In this document: positions 1 to 8,903 of the stretch, piece by piece
Position numbering within the stretch: position 1 is the first letter of the stretch
Layout of the letters: each line of letters begins with the position of its first letter
Source: Streptomyces sp. QL37
Lineage (GTDB): Bacteria; Actinomycetota; Actinomycetes; Streptomycetales; Streptomycetaceae
Length of the DNA stretch: 64,000 bases
Assembly (NCBI RefSeq): GCF_002941025.1
Contig: NZ_PTJS01000001.1
Location: 6,667,960 to 6,731,959 of the forward strand
Reading direction: 5' to 3'
Position numbers and translations under genes: made by a program
Notes under the pieces: model-generated
Databases searched by the model: none
Seen by the model: the letters and a program-made list of their open reading frames with translations, nothing else
Told to the model about the DNA's origin: nothing

Positions 1-250
1 GGCGCGGGGCGGGCCGGGCGACGATTTTCGTGTATTGCACACATGTTACGCAGTGTTACATGTGTGGGATGTGTGTGATGCGCCGTGAGGGTGGTATCGC
101 TGTTGAAGTGGCTCATGGAACGGGAGTTACGGTCAAGGGAGTTGACCCTCCGTGTCCGTCAACTTCACGTCAACGCTTCGTATATGGGTCTGCCCGGTCC
201 GGATAGCGGTGTGCTTTCCGGCCGGGCAGGAGGGGGTTGAGGGGCGTGGG
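1..250. other. Non-coding left edge with repeat-rich regulatory sequence
   Basis: I see no convincing gene here. The stretch is richer in A/T than its surroundings and holds two symmetrical elements. The first is a perfect 9-base inverted repeat, CACACATGT (38-46) and ACATGTGTG (58-66), with an 11-base spacer. The second is a cluster of GTCAA half-sites at 131-174, listed separately. The thioesterase gene ends at 251 and runs towards the edge, so these sites probably serve a gene outside the window rather than anything inside it. Confidence 0.5.
131..174. promoter_or_regulatory. Clustered GTCAA operator-like half-sites
   Basis: GGTCAA (131-136) and TTGACC (142-147) form a perfect inverted repeat with a 5-base spacer. 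Two direct GTCAAC copies follow at 158-163 and 169-174, 11 bases apart, so they lie on the same DNA face. Four half-sites with helical phasing look like binding sites for a dimeric regulator. The TTGAC cores could also be -35 elements. The regulator and the controlled gene are unknown and the target is probably left of the window. Confidence 0.35.
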
Positions 251-721
251 TCAGCCGGCGGCGGGGCCCGGTGCGTCGCGGAGCAGGCAGGTGAGGCGGG
301 CGGTGCAGACCCGCTTGTCGTGCTCGTCGGTGATGACGATCTCGTACGTGGCGGTGGAGCGGCCGCGGTGCACGGGGGTGGCGACGCCGGTGACGAGGCC
401 GTTGCGGACGCCGCGGTGGTGGGTGCAGTTCAGGTCGACACCGACGGCGAGCTTGGTGGCGCCGCCGTGGAGCATGGAGCCGATGGAGCCGAGGGTCTCG
501 GCGAGGACGGCCGAGGCGCCGCCGTGGAGGAGTCCGTAGGGCTGGGTGTTGCCTTCGACGGGCATGGTGCCCACGACCCGGTCGGCGGAGGCCTCGACGA
601 CGGTGACGCCCATGCGCTCGCCGAGGTGGCCGGCGGAGAAGAGTGCGGGGAGGTCGACGCCGAGTGCCGCGTACTCGTCGATGATCTCCTGGGGGAACGT
701 GGGTGCGGTGTGCTCGCCCAT
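251..721 (-). CDS. PaaI-type hotdog thioesterase
   Basis: This 156-residue protein belongs to the hotdog-fold acyl-CoA thioesterase family (PaaI/YbdB type), which hydrolyses aromatic or aliphatic acyl-CoA esters in the cytosol. The diagnostic region is around residues 55-75, with N-T-Q-P-Y-G-L-L-H-G-G-A-S followed by an E in A-E-T-L-G. The HGG motif and the downstream acidic residue are the usual catalytic region. The C-terminal half has the expected beta-strand pattern. The start is the ATG at 721, which gives the usual family length of about 140-160 residues. It lies 83 bases downstream of the molybdopterin oxidoreductase gene on the same strand and could be cotranscribed with it. The substrate cannot be read from the sequence. 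Confidence 0.88.
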   Translation of the reverse strand: MGEHTAPTFPQEIIDEYAALGVDLPALFSAGHLGERMGVTVVEASADRVVGTMPVEGNTQPYGLLHGGASAVLAETLGSIGSMLHGGATKLAVGVDLNCTHHRGVRNGLVTGVATPVHRGRSTATYEIVITDEHDKRVCTARLTCLLRDAPGPAAG

Positions 722-804
722 GGGGTCCGGCTCCGATCGTGTGCGGTCGTTCGTTGCTGTGTGCACTGTTCTTATCAGACGGCTGAGCGTGCGCTTAGGG
801 GCGC

Positions 805-3075
805 TCAGGCGGTTTCGAACCGTACGACGACCGATTTGCTGGCGGGGGTGTTGCTGGTGTCCGCGGTGGCGTCGAGGGGGACGAGCACGTTGGTCTCCGG
901 GTAGTACGCGGCGGCGCAGCCGCGTGCGGTGGGGTAGTGGACGACGCGGAAGCCGGGGGCGCGGCGTTCGACGCCGTCCTTCCATTCGCTGACGAGGTCG
1001 GTGTAGGCGCCGTCGGCGAGGCCGAGGGCCCGGGCGTCCTCGGGGTTGACCATCACGATGCGGCGACCGCCCCTGATGCCTCGGTAGCGGTCGTCCAGGC
1101 CGTAGATCGTGGTGTTGTACTGGTCGTGGGAGCGCAGCGTCTGGAGGAGCAGCCTGCCTTCGGGGAGCGCGGGGTGTTCGACGGGTGCGGCGGTGAAGTT
1201 CGCCTTGCCGGTGGCGGTGGGGAAGCGGCGTTCGTCGCGCGGGGCGTGGGGGAGGGTGAATCCGCCGGGCCGGGCCACGCGGGTGTTGAAGTCCTCGAAG
1301 CCGGGGACGACGCGGGAGATGCGGTCGCGGATCGTGCCGTAGTCCTTCTCGAAGTCCTCCCAGGGGGTGGTGGAGGCGGGGCCGAGGACGGCGCGGGCGA
1401 GGCGGGCGACGATCGCGGGTTCGGAGAGCAGGTGGGGGCTCGCGGGGGTGAGGTTGCCGCGTGAGGCGTGGACCATGCCCATGGAGTCCTCGACGGTGAC
1501 GAACTGCTTCCCGCCGGCCTGTACGTCCTTGTCGGTGCGGCCGAGGGTGGGCAGGATCAGGGCGCGGGTGCCGGTGACGGCGTGCGAGCGGTTGAGTTTG
1601 GTCGAGACGTGGACGGTGAGCCGTGCGCGTCGCATGGCGGCCTCGGTGACGGCGGTGTCGGGGGTGGCGCCGACGAAGTTGCCGCCCATGGCGAAGAAGA
1701 CCTTGGCGTCGCCGTCGCGGAGCGCCTGGATGGACCGTACGACGTCGTAGCCGTGGTGCCGGGGCGAGGTGATGCCGAATTCCTGGTCGAGGGCGTCGAG
1801 GAAGGCGGTGGAGGGCCGTTCGAAGATGCCCATGGTGCGGTCGCCCTGGACGTTGGAGTGGCCGCGTACGGGGCAGACGCCGGCGCCGGGCCTGCCGATG
1901 TTGCCGCGCAGGAGGAGGAGGTTGACGACTTCGCGGATGGTCGGCACGGAGTGCTTGTGCTGGGTGAGGCCCATGGCCCAGCAGACGATGGTGCGTTCCG
2001 ACGCGAGGATCATGGCGAGCGCCTGTTCGATGGCGTCGCGGTCGAGGCCGGTGGCGGTGAGGGTGTCGTCCCAGTCGGCGGCGCGGGCCGCTTCGGCGAA
2101 TTCCTCGTAGCCGTGGGTGTGTTCGGCGATGAAGGCGGTGTCGACGGCGCCGTCGGCCTCGATGATCATTTTGTTGAGGAGGCGGAAGAGCGCCTGGTCG
2201 CCGCCGATGCGGATCTGGAGGAAGAGGTCGGTGAGGGCGGCGCCCTTGAGCATGCCGTGGGCGGTCTGGGGGTTCTTGAACCGTTCGAGGCCGGCTTCGG
2301 GCAGCGGGTTCACGGAGATGATCTTCGCCCCGGCGGTCTTGGCCTGTTCGAGGGCGGAGAGCATCCGGGGGTGGTTGGTGCCGGGGTTCTGTCCGGCGAC
2401 GATGATCAGGTCGGCGTGGTGGAGGTCTTCGAGGCTGACGCTGCCCTTGCCGATCCCGATGGTCTCGGTGAGGGCCGAGCCGGACGACTCGTGGCACATG
2501 TTGGAGCAGTCGGGCAGGTTGTTGGTGCCGAATTCGCGGGCGAAGAGCTGGAGGAGGAAGGCCGCCTCGTTGCTGGTGCGTCCGGAGGTGTAGAAGAGGG
2601 CCTCGTCGGGGGAGGAGAGTGCGGTCAGCTCCTCGGCGATGATCTCGAAGGCGCGTTCCCAGGTCACGGCCTCGTACCGGTCGGCGCCCTCGGGCAGATA
2701 CACGGGTTGCGTGATGCGTCCCTGCTGGCCGAGCCAGTAGCCGCTGCGGGTGCCGAGGTCGGCGACGGGGTGGGCGGCGAAGAAGTCGGGGGTGACGCGG
2801 CGCAGGGTCGCCTCCTCGGCGACGGCCTTGGCGCCGTTCTCGCAGAATTCGGCGGTGTGGCGCTTGTCGCCCTCGGGCCAGGCGCAGCCGGGGCAGTCGA
2901 AGCCGTCCTTCTGGTTGACCTTGAGGAGGGTCTGCGCGGTGCGCCGGACGCCCATCTGCTGCTGGGCGATGCGCAGGGTGTGGGCGACGGCGGGCAGTCC
3001 GGCGGCGGCGTGCTGGACCGCGTCGATCCGCGGGGCGTCCTGGACCGGGTCACCGGTCGGGGGCTTGGTGGCCAT
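805..3075 (-). CDS. FdhF/YdeP-family molybdopterin oxidoreductase
   Basis: A 756-residue bis-MGD molybdopterin oxidoreductase of the FdhF/YdeP type, the alpha subunit-like family related to formate dehydrogenase H. E. coli YdeP is of almost the same length. An N-terminal cysteine set (C61-P-G-C64 and C78) could ligate an Fe-S cluster, and the body carries the conserved stretches T-S-G-R-T-S-N-E-A, C-H-E-S-S-G and G-Q-N-P-G-T-N-H-P of the MGD-binding fold. The ATG at 3075 is preceded by AAGGGGAG eight bases upstream, so I prefer it to longer in-frame starts. There is no signal peptide, so the enzyme should be cytosolic. Its physiological substrate is not known; formate oxidation is possible but not demonstrated for this subfamily. 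It is divergent from polA, with about 250 bases between the starts. Confidence 0.9.
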   Translation of the reverse strand: MATKPPTGDPVQDAPRIDAVQHAAAGLPAVAHTLRIAQQQMGVRRTAQTLLKVNQKDGFDCPGCAWPEGDKRHTAEFCENGAKAVAEEATLRRVTPDFFAAHPVADLGTRSGYWLGQQGRITQPVYLPEGADRYEAVTWERAFEIIAEELTALSSPDEALFYTSGRTSNEAAFLLQLFAREFGTNNLPDCSNMCHESSGSALTETIGIGKGSVSLEDLHHADLIIVAGQNPGTNHPRMLSALEQAKTAGAKIISVNPLPEAGLERFKNPQTAHGMLKGAALTDLFLQIRIGGDQALFRLLNKMIIEADGAVDTAFIAEHTHGYEEFAEAARAADWDDTLTATGLDRDAIEQALAMILASERTIVCWAMGLTQHKHSVPTIREVVNLLLLRGNIGRPGAGVCPVRGHSNVQGDRTMGIFERPSTAFLDALDQEFGITSPRHHGYDVVRSIQALRDGDAKVFFAMGGNFVGATPDTAVTEAAMRRARLTVHVSTKLNRSHAVTGTRALILPTLGRTDKDVQAGGKQFVTVEDSMGMVHASRGNLTPASPHLLSEPAIVARLARAVLGPASTTPWEDFEKDYGTIRDRISRVVPGFEDFNTRVARPGGFTLPHAPRDERRFPTATGKANFTAAPVEHPALPEGRLLLQTLRSHDQYNTTIYGLDDRYRGIRGGRRIVMVNPEDARALGLADGAYTDLVSEWKDGVERRAPGFRVVHYPTARGCAAAYYPETNVLVPLDATADTSNTPASKSVVVRFETA

Positions 3076-3294
3076 GGTGCTCCCCTTCGAGCCTTCGGCC
3101 GCCTCCGGGGCGGTGCGGGCGCGTGTGTCGCGTCCGGCCGGGCCCGTGGCGTCCTGTCTCTTCTTCTTACGCCTTGACAGTCCTTCGATCCTGTCATGCA
3201 CGCGTGCCGGGTCTCTCCGCGGGAAGCGCGGGGGCGGGGAGGCCGCTCCGGAGGGGGAGCGGTGTCCCGGGCCGGGGGTGGTGGCCGGTCCGGA

Positions 3295-3317
3295 TTGTCA
3301 GTGGTCCGTGGCAGGAT
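3295..3317 (+). promoter_or_regulatory. RecA-NDp-like promoter of polA
   Basis: TTGTCAGTG (3295-3303) is a perfect copy of the upstream half of the mycobacterial RecA-NDp motif (TTGTCRGTG-N8-TANNNT). After exactly 8 bases comes CAGGAT (3312-3317), which has C instead of T at the first -10 position. The polA GTG at 3325 is 7 bases further, so the transcript would be leaderless or nearly so. In mycobacteria this motif is activated by PafBC after DNA damage; the same role here is inferred. Confidence 0.65.
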
Positions 3318-3324
3318 CGGGGGC

Positions 3325-6036
3325 GTGGCTGAGACGGCATCGAAGAAGACGGCAGACAACCGACCGCGCCTGCTCCTGATGGACGGGCACTCCCTGGCGT
3401 ACAGGGCGTTCTTCGCCCTGCCCGCGGAGAATTTCACGACGGCGACGGGGCAGCCGACGAATGCCGTGTACGGCTTCATGTCGATGCTGGCGAACACGCT
3501 GCGCGACGAGGCGCCCACGCATTTCGCGGTCGCGTTCGACGTGTCCCGCAAGACCTGGCGTGCGCAGGAGTTCCCCGAGTACAAGGCGAATCGTTCGAAG
3601 ACCCCCGACGAGTTCAAGGGGCAGGTCGAGCTGATCGGCGAGCTTCTGGACGCGATGCACGCGGACCGGTTCGCGGTGGACGGGTTCGAGGCCGACGACG
3701 TCATCGCGACGCTGGCCACGCAGGCCGAGGCGGCGGGCTTCGAGGTGCTGATCGTCACGGGCGACCGGGATTCGTTCCAGCTGATCACGGACAATGTGAC
3801 GGTGCTCTACCCGACGAAGGGCGTCTCGGAGCTGACGCGCTTCACTCCGGAGAAGGTCCAGGAGAAGTACGGGCTCACGCCTTCGCGGTATCCGGACTTC
3901 GCGGCGCTGCGGGGCGACCCCTCGGACAACCTTCCGGGCATCCCCGGTGTGGGTGAGAAGACGGCGGCGAAGTGGATCAACCAGTTCGGTTCGTTCGCGG
4001 AGCTGATCGAGCGGGCCGACGAGGTCAAGGGCAAGGCCGGGCAGAATTTCCGGGATCACCTGGACGCGGTGAAGATGAACCGTGTGCTGACCGAGATGGT
4101 CCGGGACGTGGAGTTGCCGAAGGCCCCGGCCGAGCTCGAGCGCGCTCCGTACGACCGCACGGCGGTCACGGGCGTGCTGGACATCCTGGAGATCCGTAAC
4201 CCGAGCCTGCGCGAGCGGCTGCTCGCCGTCGACCCGGGTGCGGAGGAGGCCGGTCCGCCGGAGCCCCTGGCCGGCATCGAGCTGGACGGCGCGGTGCTGG
4301 GGTCCGGTGAGGTCGCCCCGTGGCTGGAGGCCCACGGCGGGCAGCCGCTCGGTGTGATGACCGTCGACACCTGGTCGCTGGGGACGGGCACGGTCACGGA
4401 GATCGCGCTCGCCGCCGCCGACGGGGCCGCCGCCTGGCTGGACCCGGCCGAGCTCGACGAGGCCGACGAGCAGGCTCTCGCCGCCTGGCTCGCGGACCCG
4501 GAGCGGCCCAAGGTCCTGCACAACGCCAAGAACGCCCTGCGGGTCTTCCCCGAGCAGGGCTGGCGGCTGGAGGGCATCACGATGGACACGGCGCTCGCCG
4601 CCTATCTCGTCAAGCCCGGCCGCCGTTCCTTCGCCCTGGACGCCCTGGCCGTGGAGTACCTCGGCCGTGAGCTGGCTCCGGCCCCCGCGTCCGACGGGCA
4701 GCTGGCGTTCGGCGCGGACGACCGCGCGGAGGCCGACGCCCTGATGGCGCAGGCGCGGGCGGTGCTGGACCTGGGGGACGCGTTCACGACGCGTCTGAAG
4801 GAGGTCGGCGCCACCGGACTGCTGCACGACATGGAGCTGCCGACATCGATCATGCTGGCCCGTCTGGAGCGGCACGGCATCGCCGCCGACCGAGCGCATC
4901 TGGAGGGCATGGAGCAGCAGTTCGCCGGTGCGGTGCAGCAGGCGGTGAAGGAGGCGCACGCCGCGGTGGGCCGTGAGTTCAACCTCGGCTCGCCCAAGCA
5001 GCTCCAGGAAGTGCTCTTCGGTGAGCTGGCCCTGCCGAAGACGAAGAAGACGAAGACGGGCTACACGACCGACGCGGACGCGCTGGCCTGGCTGGCCGCG
5101 CAGACCGAGCACGAGCTGCCGGTCATCATGCTGCGCCACCGGGAGCAGGCGAAGCTGAGGGTCACGGTCGAGGGCCTGATCAAGACGATCGGTGGGGACG
5201 GCCGCATCCACACCACGTTCAACCAGACGGTCGCGGCGACGGGCCGGCTCTCGTCCACCGACCCGAACCTGCAGAACATCCCCGTGCGTACGGACGAGGG
5301 GCGGGCGATCCGCCGGGGCTTCGTGGTCGGCGAGGGCTTCGAGACGCTGATGACGGCCGACTACAGCCAGATCGAGCTGCGGGTGATGGCGCACCTCTCG
5401 GAGGACGCCGGTCTGATCGAGGCGTTCACCTCCGGGGAGGACCTTCACACGACGGTCGCCTCGCAGGTGTTCGGCGTCGAGAAGTCGGCCGTCGACGCGG
5501 AGATGCGCCGCAAGATCAAGGCGATGTCGTACGGGCTGGCCTACGGGCTCTCCGCGTTCGGCCTCTCCCAGCAGCTGAACATCGAGGCCGGCGAGGCGCG
5601 CGGGCTGATGGACACCTACTTCCTGCGGTTCGGCGGGGTGCGCGACTATCTGCACCGCGTCGTGGAGGAGGCCAGGTCCACCGGGTACACGGAGACGATC
5701 CTCGGCCGCCGCCGCTACCTCCCGGACCTGAACAGCGACAACCGACAGCGGCGCGAGGCCGCCGAGCGGATGGCGCTCAACGCCCCGATCCAGGGGACGG
5801 CCGCCGACATCGTGAAGGTCGCGATGCTGCACGTGGACCGGGCGCTGCGTGAGGCGGAGCTGACGTCGCGGATGCTGCTCCAGGTCCACGACGAAATCGT
5901 CCTGGAGATCGCGAAGGGCGAGCGGGAGCAGGTCGAGGAGATCCTCCGCCGCGAGATGTCCACGGCGGTCGAGCTCCGTGCGCCGCTGGACGTCTCGGTC
6001 GGCGTCGGCAAGGACTGGGAGACGGCCGCGCACTGA
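3325..6036 (+). CDS. polA: DNA polymerase I
   Basis: A 903-residue family A DNA polymerase, the repair and Okazaki-fragment processing enzyme. Three regions can be seen. An N-terminal 5'-3' exonuclease (about residues 14-310) contains M-D-G-H-S-L-A-Y-R-A and G-D-P-S-D-N-L-P-G-I-P-G-V-G-E-K-T. The middle domain resembles the 3'-5' exonuclease but does not show the acidic catalytic triad, as in other actinobacterial PolA. The C-terminal polymerase has motif A around D679-Y-S-Q-I-E, the finger helix R-R-K-I-K-A-M-S-Y-G-L-A-Y-G near 728-741, and motif C V-H-D-E-I with D856. The GTG at 3325 gives the usual length and directly follows the damage-type promoter; an upstream in-frame ATG at 3196 would add 43 residues unlike the family. 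There is no strong Shine-Dalgarno sequence, consistent with a leaderless message. Confidence 0.97.
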   Translation: MAETASKKTADNRPRLLLMDGHSLAYRAFFALPAENFTTATGQPTNAVYGFMSMLANTLRDEAPTHFAVAFDVSRKTWRAQEFPEYKANRSKTPDEFKGQVELIGELLDAMHADRFAVDGFEADDVIATLATQAEAAGFEVLIVTGDRDSFQLITDNVTVLYPTKGVSELTRFTPEKVQEKYGLTPSRYPDFAALRGDPSDNLPGIPGVGEKTAAKWINQFGSFAELIERADEVKGKAGQNFRDHLDAVKMNRVLTEMVRDVELPKAPAELERAPYDRTAVTGVLDILEIRNPSLRERLLAVDPGAEEAGPPEPLAGIELDGAVLGSGEVAPWLEAHGGQPLGVMTVDTWSLGTGTVTEIALAAADGAAAWLDPAELDEADEQALAAWLADPERPKVLHNAKNALRVFPEQGWRLEGITMDTALAAYLVKPGRRSFALDALAVEYLGRELAPAPASDGQLAFGADDRAEADALMAQARAVLDLGDAFTTRLKEVGATGLLHDMELPTSIMLARLERHGIAADRAHLEGMEQQFAGAVQQAVKEAHAAVGREFNLGSPKQLQEVLFGELALPKTKKTKTGYTTDADALAWLAAQTEHELPVIMLRHREQAKLRVTVEGLIKTIGGDGRIHTTFNQTVAATGRLSSTDPNLQNIPVRTDEGRAIRRGFVVGEGFETLMTADYSQIELRVMAHLSEDAGLIEAFTSGEDLHTTVASQVFGVEKSAVDAEMRRKIKAMSYGLAYGLSAFGLSQQLNIEAGEARGLMDTYFLRFGGVRDYLHRVVEEARSTGYTETILGRRRYLPDLNSDNRQRREAAERMALNAPIQGTAADIVKVAMLHVDRALREAELTSRMLLQVHDEIVLEIAKGEREQVEEILRREMSTAVELRAPLDVSVGVGKDWETAAH

Positions 6037-6057
6037 CGGCCCTTCCCGGAGCTGCGC

Positions 6058-6950
6058 TCAGCCGGCGTCCCGGCCGGCCGGGCGGCCCCGTGCGGTGTCC
6101 GTACGGGGCGCGTCCGCCGCACGGGGCCCGTCCGCCGGAGGGCGCCCGGACGGGTTCCGCAGCAGCCGCGCCCACGCCCCGTACAGCACCAGGCCGGCCG
6201 TCAGGCCCGCCCCGGCGCCGAAGCACGCGGTCGGGATGATGTCGAGGGGCGTGTCGGCGTGCCCGAAGCAGGCGTACCAGCGGGCACACCGGTGGACGAC
6301 GCCCAGCAGGACGCACAGCGCCAGGAGCGCACCCGCCCACCTGCGTTCGGCCCGGCTCAGCACCGGCACGGACGCCGGGACCGGGACCGGCCCGGTGCGC
6401 CGCAGGCCCGTGTACGTGAACCACGCCAGGACCACCAGGGCCAGGGCCGAACTGCCGTACTGGACGATCTGGAACACCGGGTGGCCGCCGACGCTCCGGC
6501 CGAGGACGGGGATCAGCTCCGTGCCCCACCGGTCGTGATGCGTGAAGGCGTCCCACACGACGTGGGTCCCCGACCGATGACGGCGGACACGACGAACCAC
6601 ACCGCCTCGGGGAAAGCAGGGCGGCCCGGCTCACGACGGCGCCCCCGCACGAACGTGTGCACGCGTCCCCGCGCGGCCACGGGCAGCAGCGCGACGAGCG
6701 GTTCGCGCAGCATCAGCCAGAGCGCCACCAGGACGCCGGTGACGAGGACATCCACGGTGAACACTCCCCATACGGCGTGTGTCACCTCGCCGAACTCCAT
6801 CGCCCCCGGCACGACTGTGTCCGCGTAGTAGGTGAGGTCGGGCGCGAACGACCCGGCGACGAGCGCGGAGGCGACGAGGGGCCCACGGCCCGTGCCGGAC
6901 CTGCGGATTCCCGGGAGCACGGCGGCTGCGTGGCTGAGCGTGAACGGCAT
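6058..6950 (-). pseudogene. DUF4184 membrane protein gene, frameshifted
   Basis: Two overlapping minus-strand reading frames together make one DUF4184 protein of about 297 residues. The first part (from the ATG at 6950) starts M-P-F-T-L-S-H-A-A and ends in W-F-V-V-S-A-V-I-G. The second frame continues with T-H-V-V-W-D-A-F-T-H-H-D-R-W, the family's conserved segment, and then further membrane helices to the stop at 6058. The frames meet at a run of four C on the plus strand (6568-6571); adding one base there gives an uninterrupted protein. DUF4184 members are multi-pass membrane proteins of unknown function with conserved histidines at the start and in T-H-x-x-W-D. The break may be a real mutation or a one-base sequence error. 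The gene is convergent with polA. Confidence 0.8.
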
Positions 6951-7135
6951 GGCGGCAAGTATGCGTGAGCACGTGTCACCCGCAGCGGCTTCCAGGCGAC
7001 TTGACGGCCGTGAAGCTGAGAAAGCGGTAAGAACCGGGCGGGGACCAGTGTTCGGGCGGCGGGAGTTGTCGTAGGGTCGCCTGAGTTCTCGCGCGGGGAG
7101 CGCGGACAGCCGTCGACGGGGAGGAACCGACACGT

Positions 7136-8812
7136 ATGGCAGCGCAATTCGGCCGCAGGCTGCGCAGGGGGGCCACCACCACCGCGGTGGCCGCCGCCGC
7201 CGTGGCAGCCCTCTCCGCCTCTCAGGCCCCCGCGGCACCGCACCCCGACAGCGCCGCGGACGACCGGACCGCGGCGGGTGTGACACCGCCCGGCGACAGC
7301 GCGGCCACGGGCAACTCGCCCTACCACACCGACCTCCCGCCGCTCGATACGCCCAACAAGCCCGGTGCGTCCGTCAATCTGCCGGTGACCGGCAGTGCCG
7401 AAGCGGGCATACCGGCCACCGTCCTGGCCGCGTACAAGAGGGCCGAGAAGGACCTCGCGAGCACCGACGCCGCGTGCCGCCTGCCGTGGCAGCTCCTCGC
7501 CGCGATCGGCAAGGTCGAGTCCGGCCAGGCCCGCGGCGGCAAGGTCGACGCGAACGGCACCACCTTCTCCCCGATCCTCGGCCCGGCGCTCAACGGCCAG
7601 GGCTTCGCGCTGATCAAGGACACCGACGGCGGGGCGTACGACGGGGACTCGACCCACGACCGTGCGGTCGGCCCGATGCAGTTCATCCCGTCGACCTGGG
7701 CGACCTGGGGCCAGGACGGGAACGGCGACGGGCGCAAGGACCCCAACAACGTCTACGACGCGGCACTGGCCGCCGGCCGTTACCTCTGCGCCGGCCCCCG
7801 CGACCTGTCGCTCGCCACGGACCTCGACCGGGCGGTGCTGAGCTACAACCACTCCACCGAGTACCTGCGCACGGTGCGCTCCTGGTTCGACTACTACAAG
7901 CGCGGCACCCACGAGGTCCCGGACGGCACGGGCGTCCTCCCCAAGGACACGGACACCGGTACGCCCTCCCCGTCGCCCACGCCCACTCCGCCGGCCACCT
8001 CGTCGCCGAGCACCCCGCCGGCGGCCACCGAACCGCCTGCCACCAAGCCGCCGGCCACGAAGCCTCCGTCCACCGGGCCGACGACTCCGCCGACCACGCC
8101 CCCGCCCACCACCCCGGCGCCCGGCGTGACCTTCGGGAGCCTGGAGAACGCGGGCACCGGCCCCCTCACCGCCACGGCGGGCGACGCGTTCTCCGAGCGC
8201 GTCAAGGTCCGGGCGCGGAACAAGCTGGGCGCGCCGCTCGCCAAGACGTCGGTGACCTTCAGCGTCGTCGGCGACACGGACACCCGCTTCGCCGAGGGGA
8301 AGCGCACCGTGACCCTGACCACCGGGGCCGACGGCACCGTCACCGCCCCTGTCCTGACGGCCGGGGAGAAGACGGGTCCCTTCAGGGTGACCGCCGTCGC
8401 CGGCACCACCGCGCCGCGCACCGTCAGCTACCTCGGGACCGTCACGGCCCGGGTCGCGGACACCATCGTCCGTACCGACGACAAGGTCCTGACGGCCGCC
8501 CCCGGCACCGCGTTCGCCGACCGGCTCGAGGTCAAGGCGGCGTACAAGGGCACGGGGGTGGCGGACACCGCCGTCACCGCCACGATGATCACCGATGCGG
8601 AGACGCCCACCGCGAACGACAAGGGCCCGTACTTCAAGGACGCGCTCGGCACCCCCGTCCGCACCCTGACCCTGAAGACCGGAGCCGACGGACTCCTCGA
8701 ACTCCCGGAGATCCACGCCGACGACACGGCGGGCACCTACGAACTGCGGCTCACCACAGCGAGCGGCGCCACGCTGACCGTCGAGCTCGAGGTCGAGGCC
8801 CCCGCGGCCTGA
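7136..8812 (+). CDS. Secreted lytic transglycosylase with Ig-like tail
   Basis: A 558-residue exported murein hydrolase. After a signal peptide (basic residues 7-11, hydrophobic to about 30) comes an SLT/lysozyme-like domain at about residues 90-255. The likely catalytic glutamate is E128 in I-G-K-V-E-S-G, and the family segment R-A-V-G-P-M-Q-F-I-P-S-T-W and the late S-Y-N-H-S motif are both present. Lytic transglycosylases cleave peptidoglycan glycan strands to 1,6-anhydro products. A Pro/Thr-rich linker (about 275-325) follows, suited to crossing the cell wall, and then two beta-rich, Ig-like segments of about 100 residues each, which may bind the wall. The ATG at 7136 has GGGGAGGAA upstream. 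A perfect hairpin follows the stop. Confidence 0.9.
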   Translation: MAAQFGRRLRRGATTTAVAAAAVAALSASQAPAAPHPDSAADDRTAAGVTPPGDSAATGNSPYHTDLPPLDTPNKPGASVNLPVTGSAEAGIPATVLAAYKRAEKDLASTDAACRLPWQLLAAIGKVESGQARGGKVDANGTTFSPILGPALNGQGFALIKDTDGGAYDGDSTHDRAVGPMQFIPSTWATWGQDGNGDGRKDPNNVYDAALAAGRYLCAGPRDLSLATDLDRAVLSYNHSTEYLRTVRSWFDYYKRGTHEVPDGTGVLPKDTDTGTPSPSPTPTPPATSSPSTPPAATEPPATKPPATKPPSTGPTTPPTTPPPTTPAPGVTFGSLENAGTGPLTATAGDAFSERVKVRARNKLGAPLAKTSVTFSVVGDTDTRFAEGKRTVTLTTGADGTVTAPVLTAGEKTGPFRVTAVAGTTAPRTVSYLGTVTARVADTIVRTDDKVLTAAPGTAFADRLEVKAAYKGTGVADTAVTATMITDAETPTANDKGPYFKDALGTPVRTLTLKTGADGLLELPEIHADDTAGTYELRLTTASGATLTVELEVEAPAA

Positions 8813-8827
8813 CCCGCACGGGACCAG

Positions 8828-8853
8828 CGGCTTCCGGCTCAGGCCGGAAGCCG
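8828..8853 (+). terminator. Terminator hairpin after the transglycosylase gene
   Basis: CGGCTTCCGG (8828-8837) and CCGGAAGCCG (8844-8853) are exact complements around a 6-base loop, 15 bases after the stop codon. There is no U-tract, as is usual in streptomycetes. It lies between convergent genes and can act on both strands. Confidence 0.75.
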
Positions 8854-8903
8854 TGGCCCGGCACCTGTGCTGGCCCGGTACCTTCGCTGGTCCGGTGCCT
8901 TCG

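Noticed and set aside
251..2497. Long Arg/Pro-rich minus-strand reading frame continuous with the thioesterase frame
   Set aside because: Only the last 156 codons code for a recognisable fold; the upstream part is the antisense-like shadow of the molybdopterin oxidoreductase gene in another frame.
6951..7135. ydaO (c-di-AMP) riboswitch before the lytic transglycosylase
   Set aside because: Streptomycete cell-wall hydrolase genes often carry it, but this 185-base gap is too short and I cannot find the conserved ydaO blocks.
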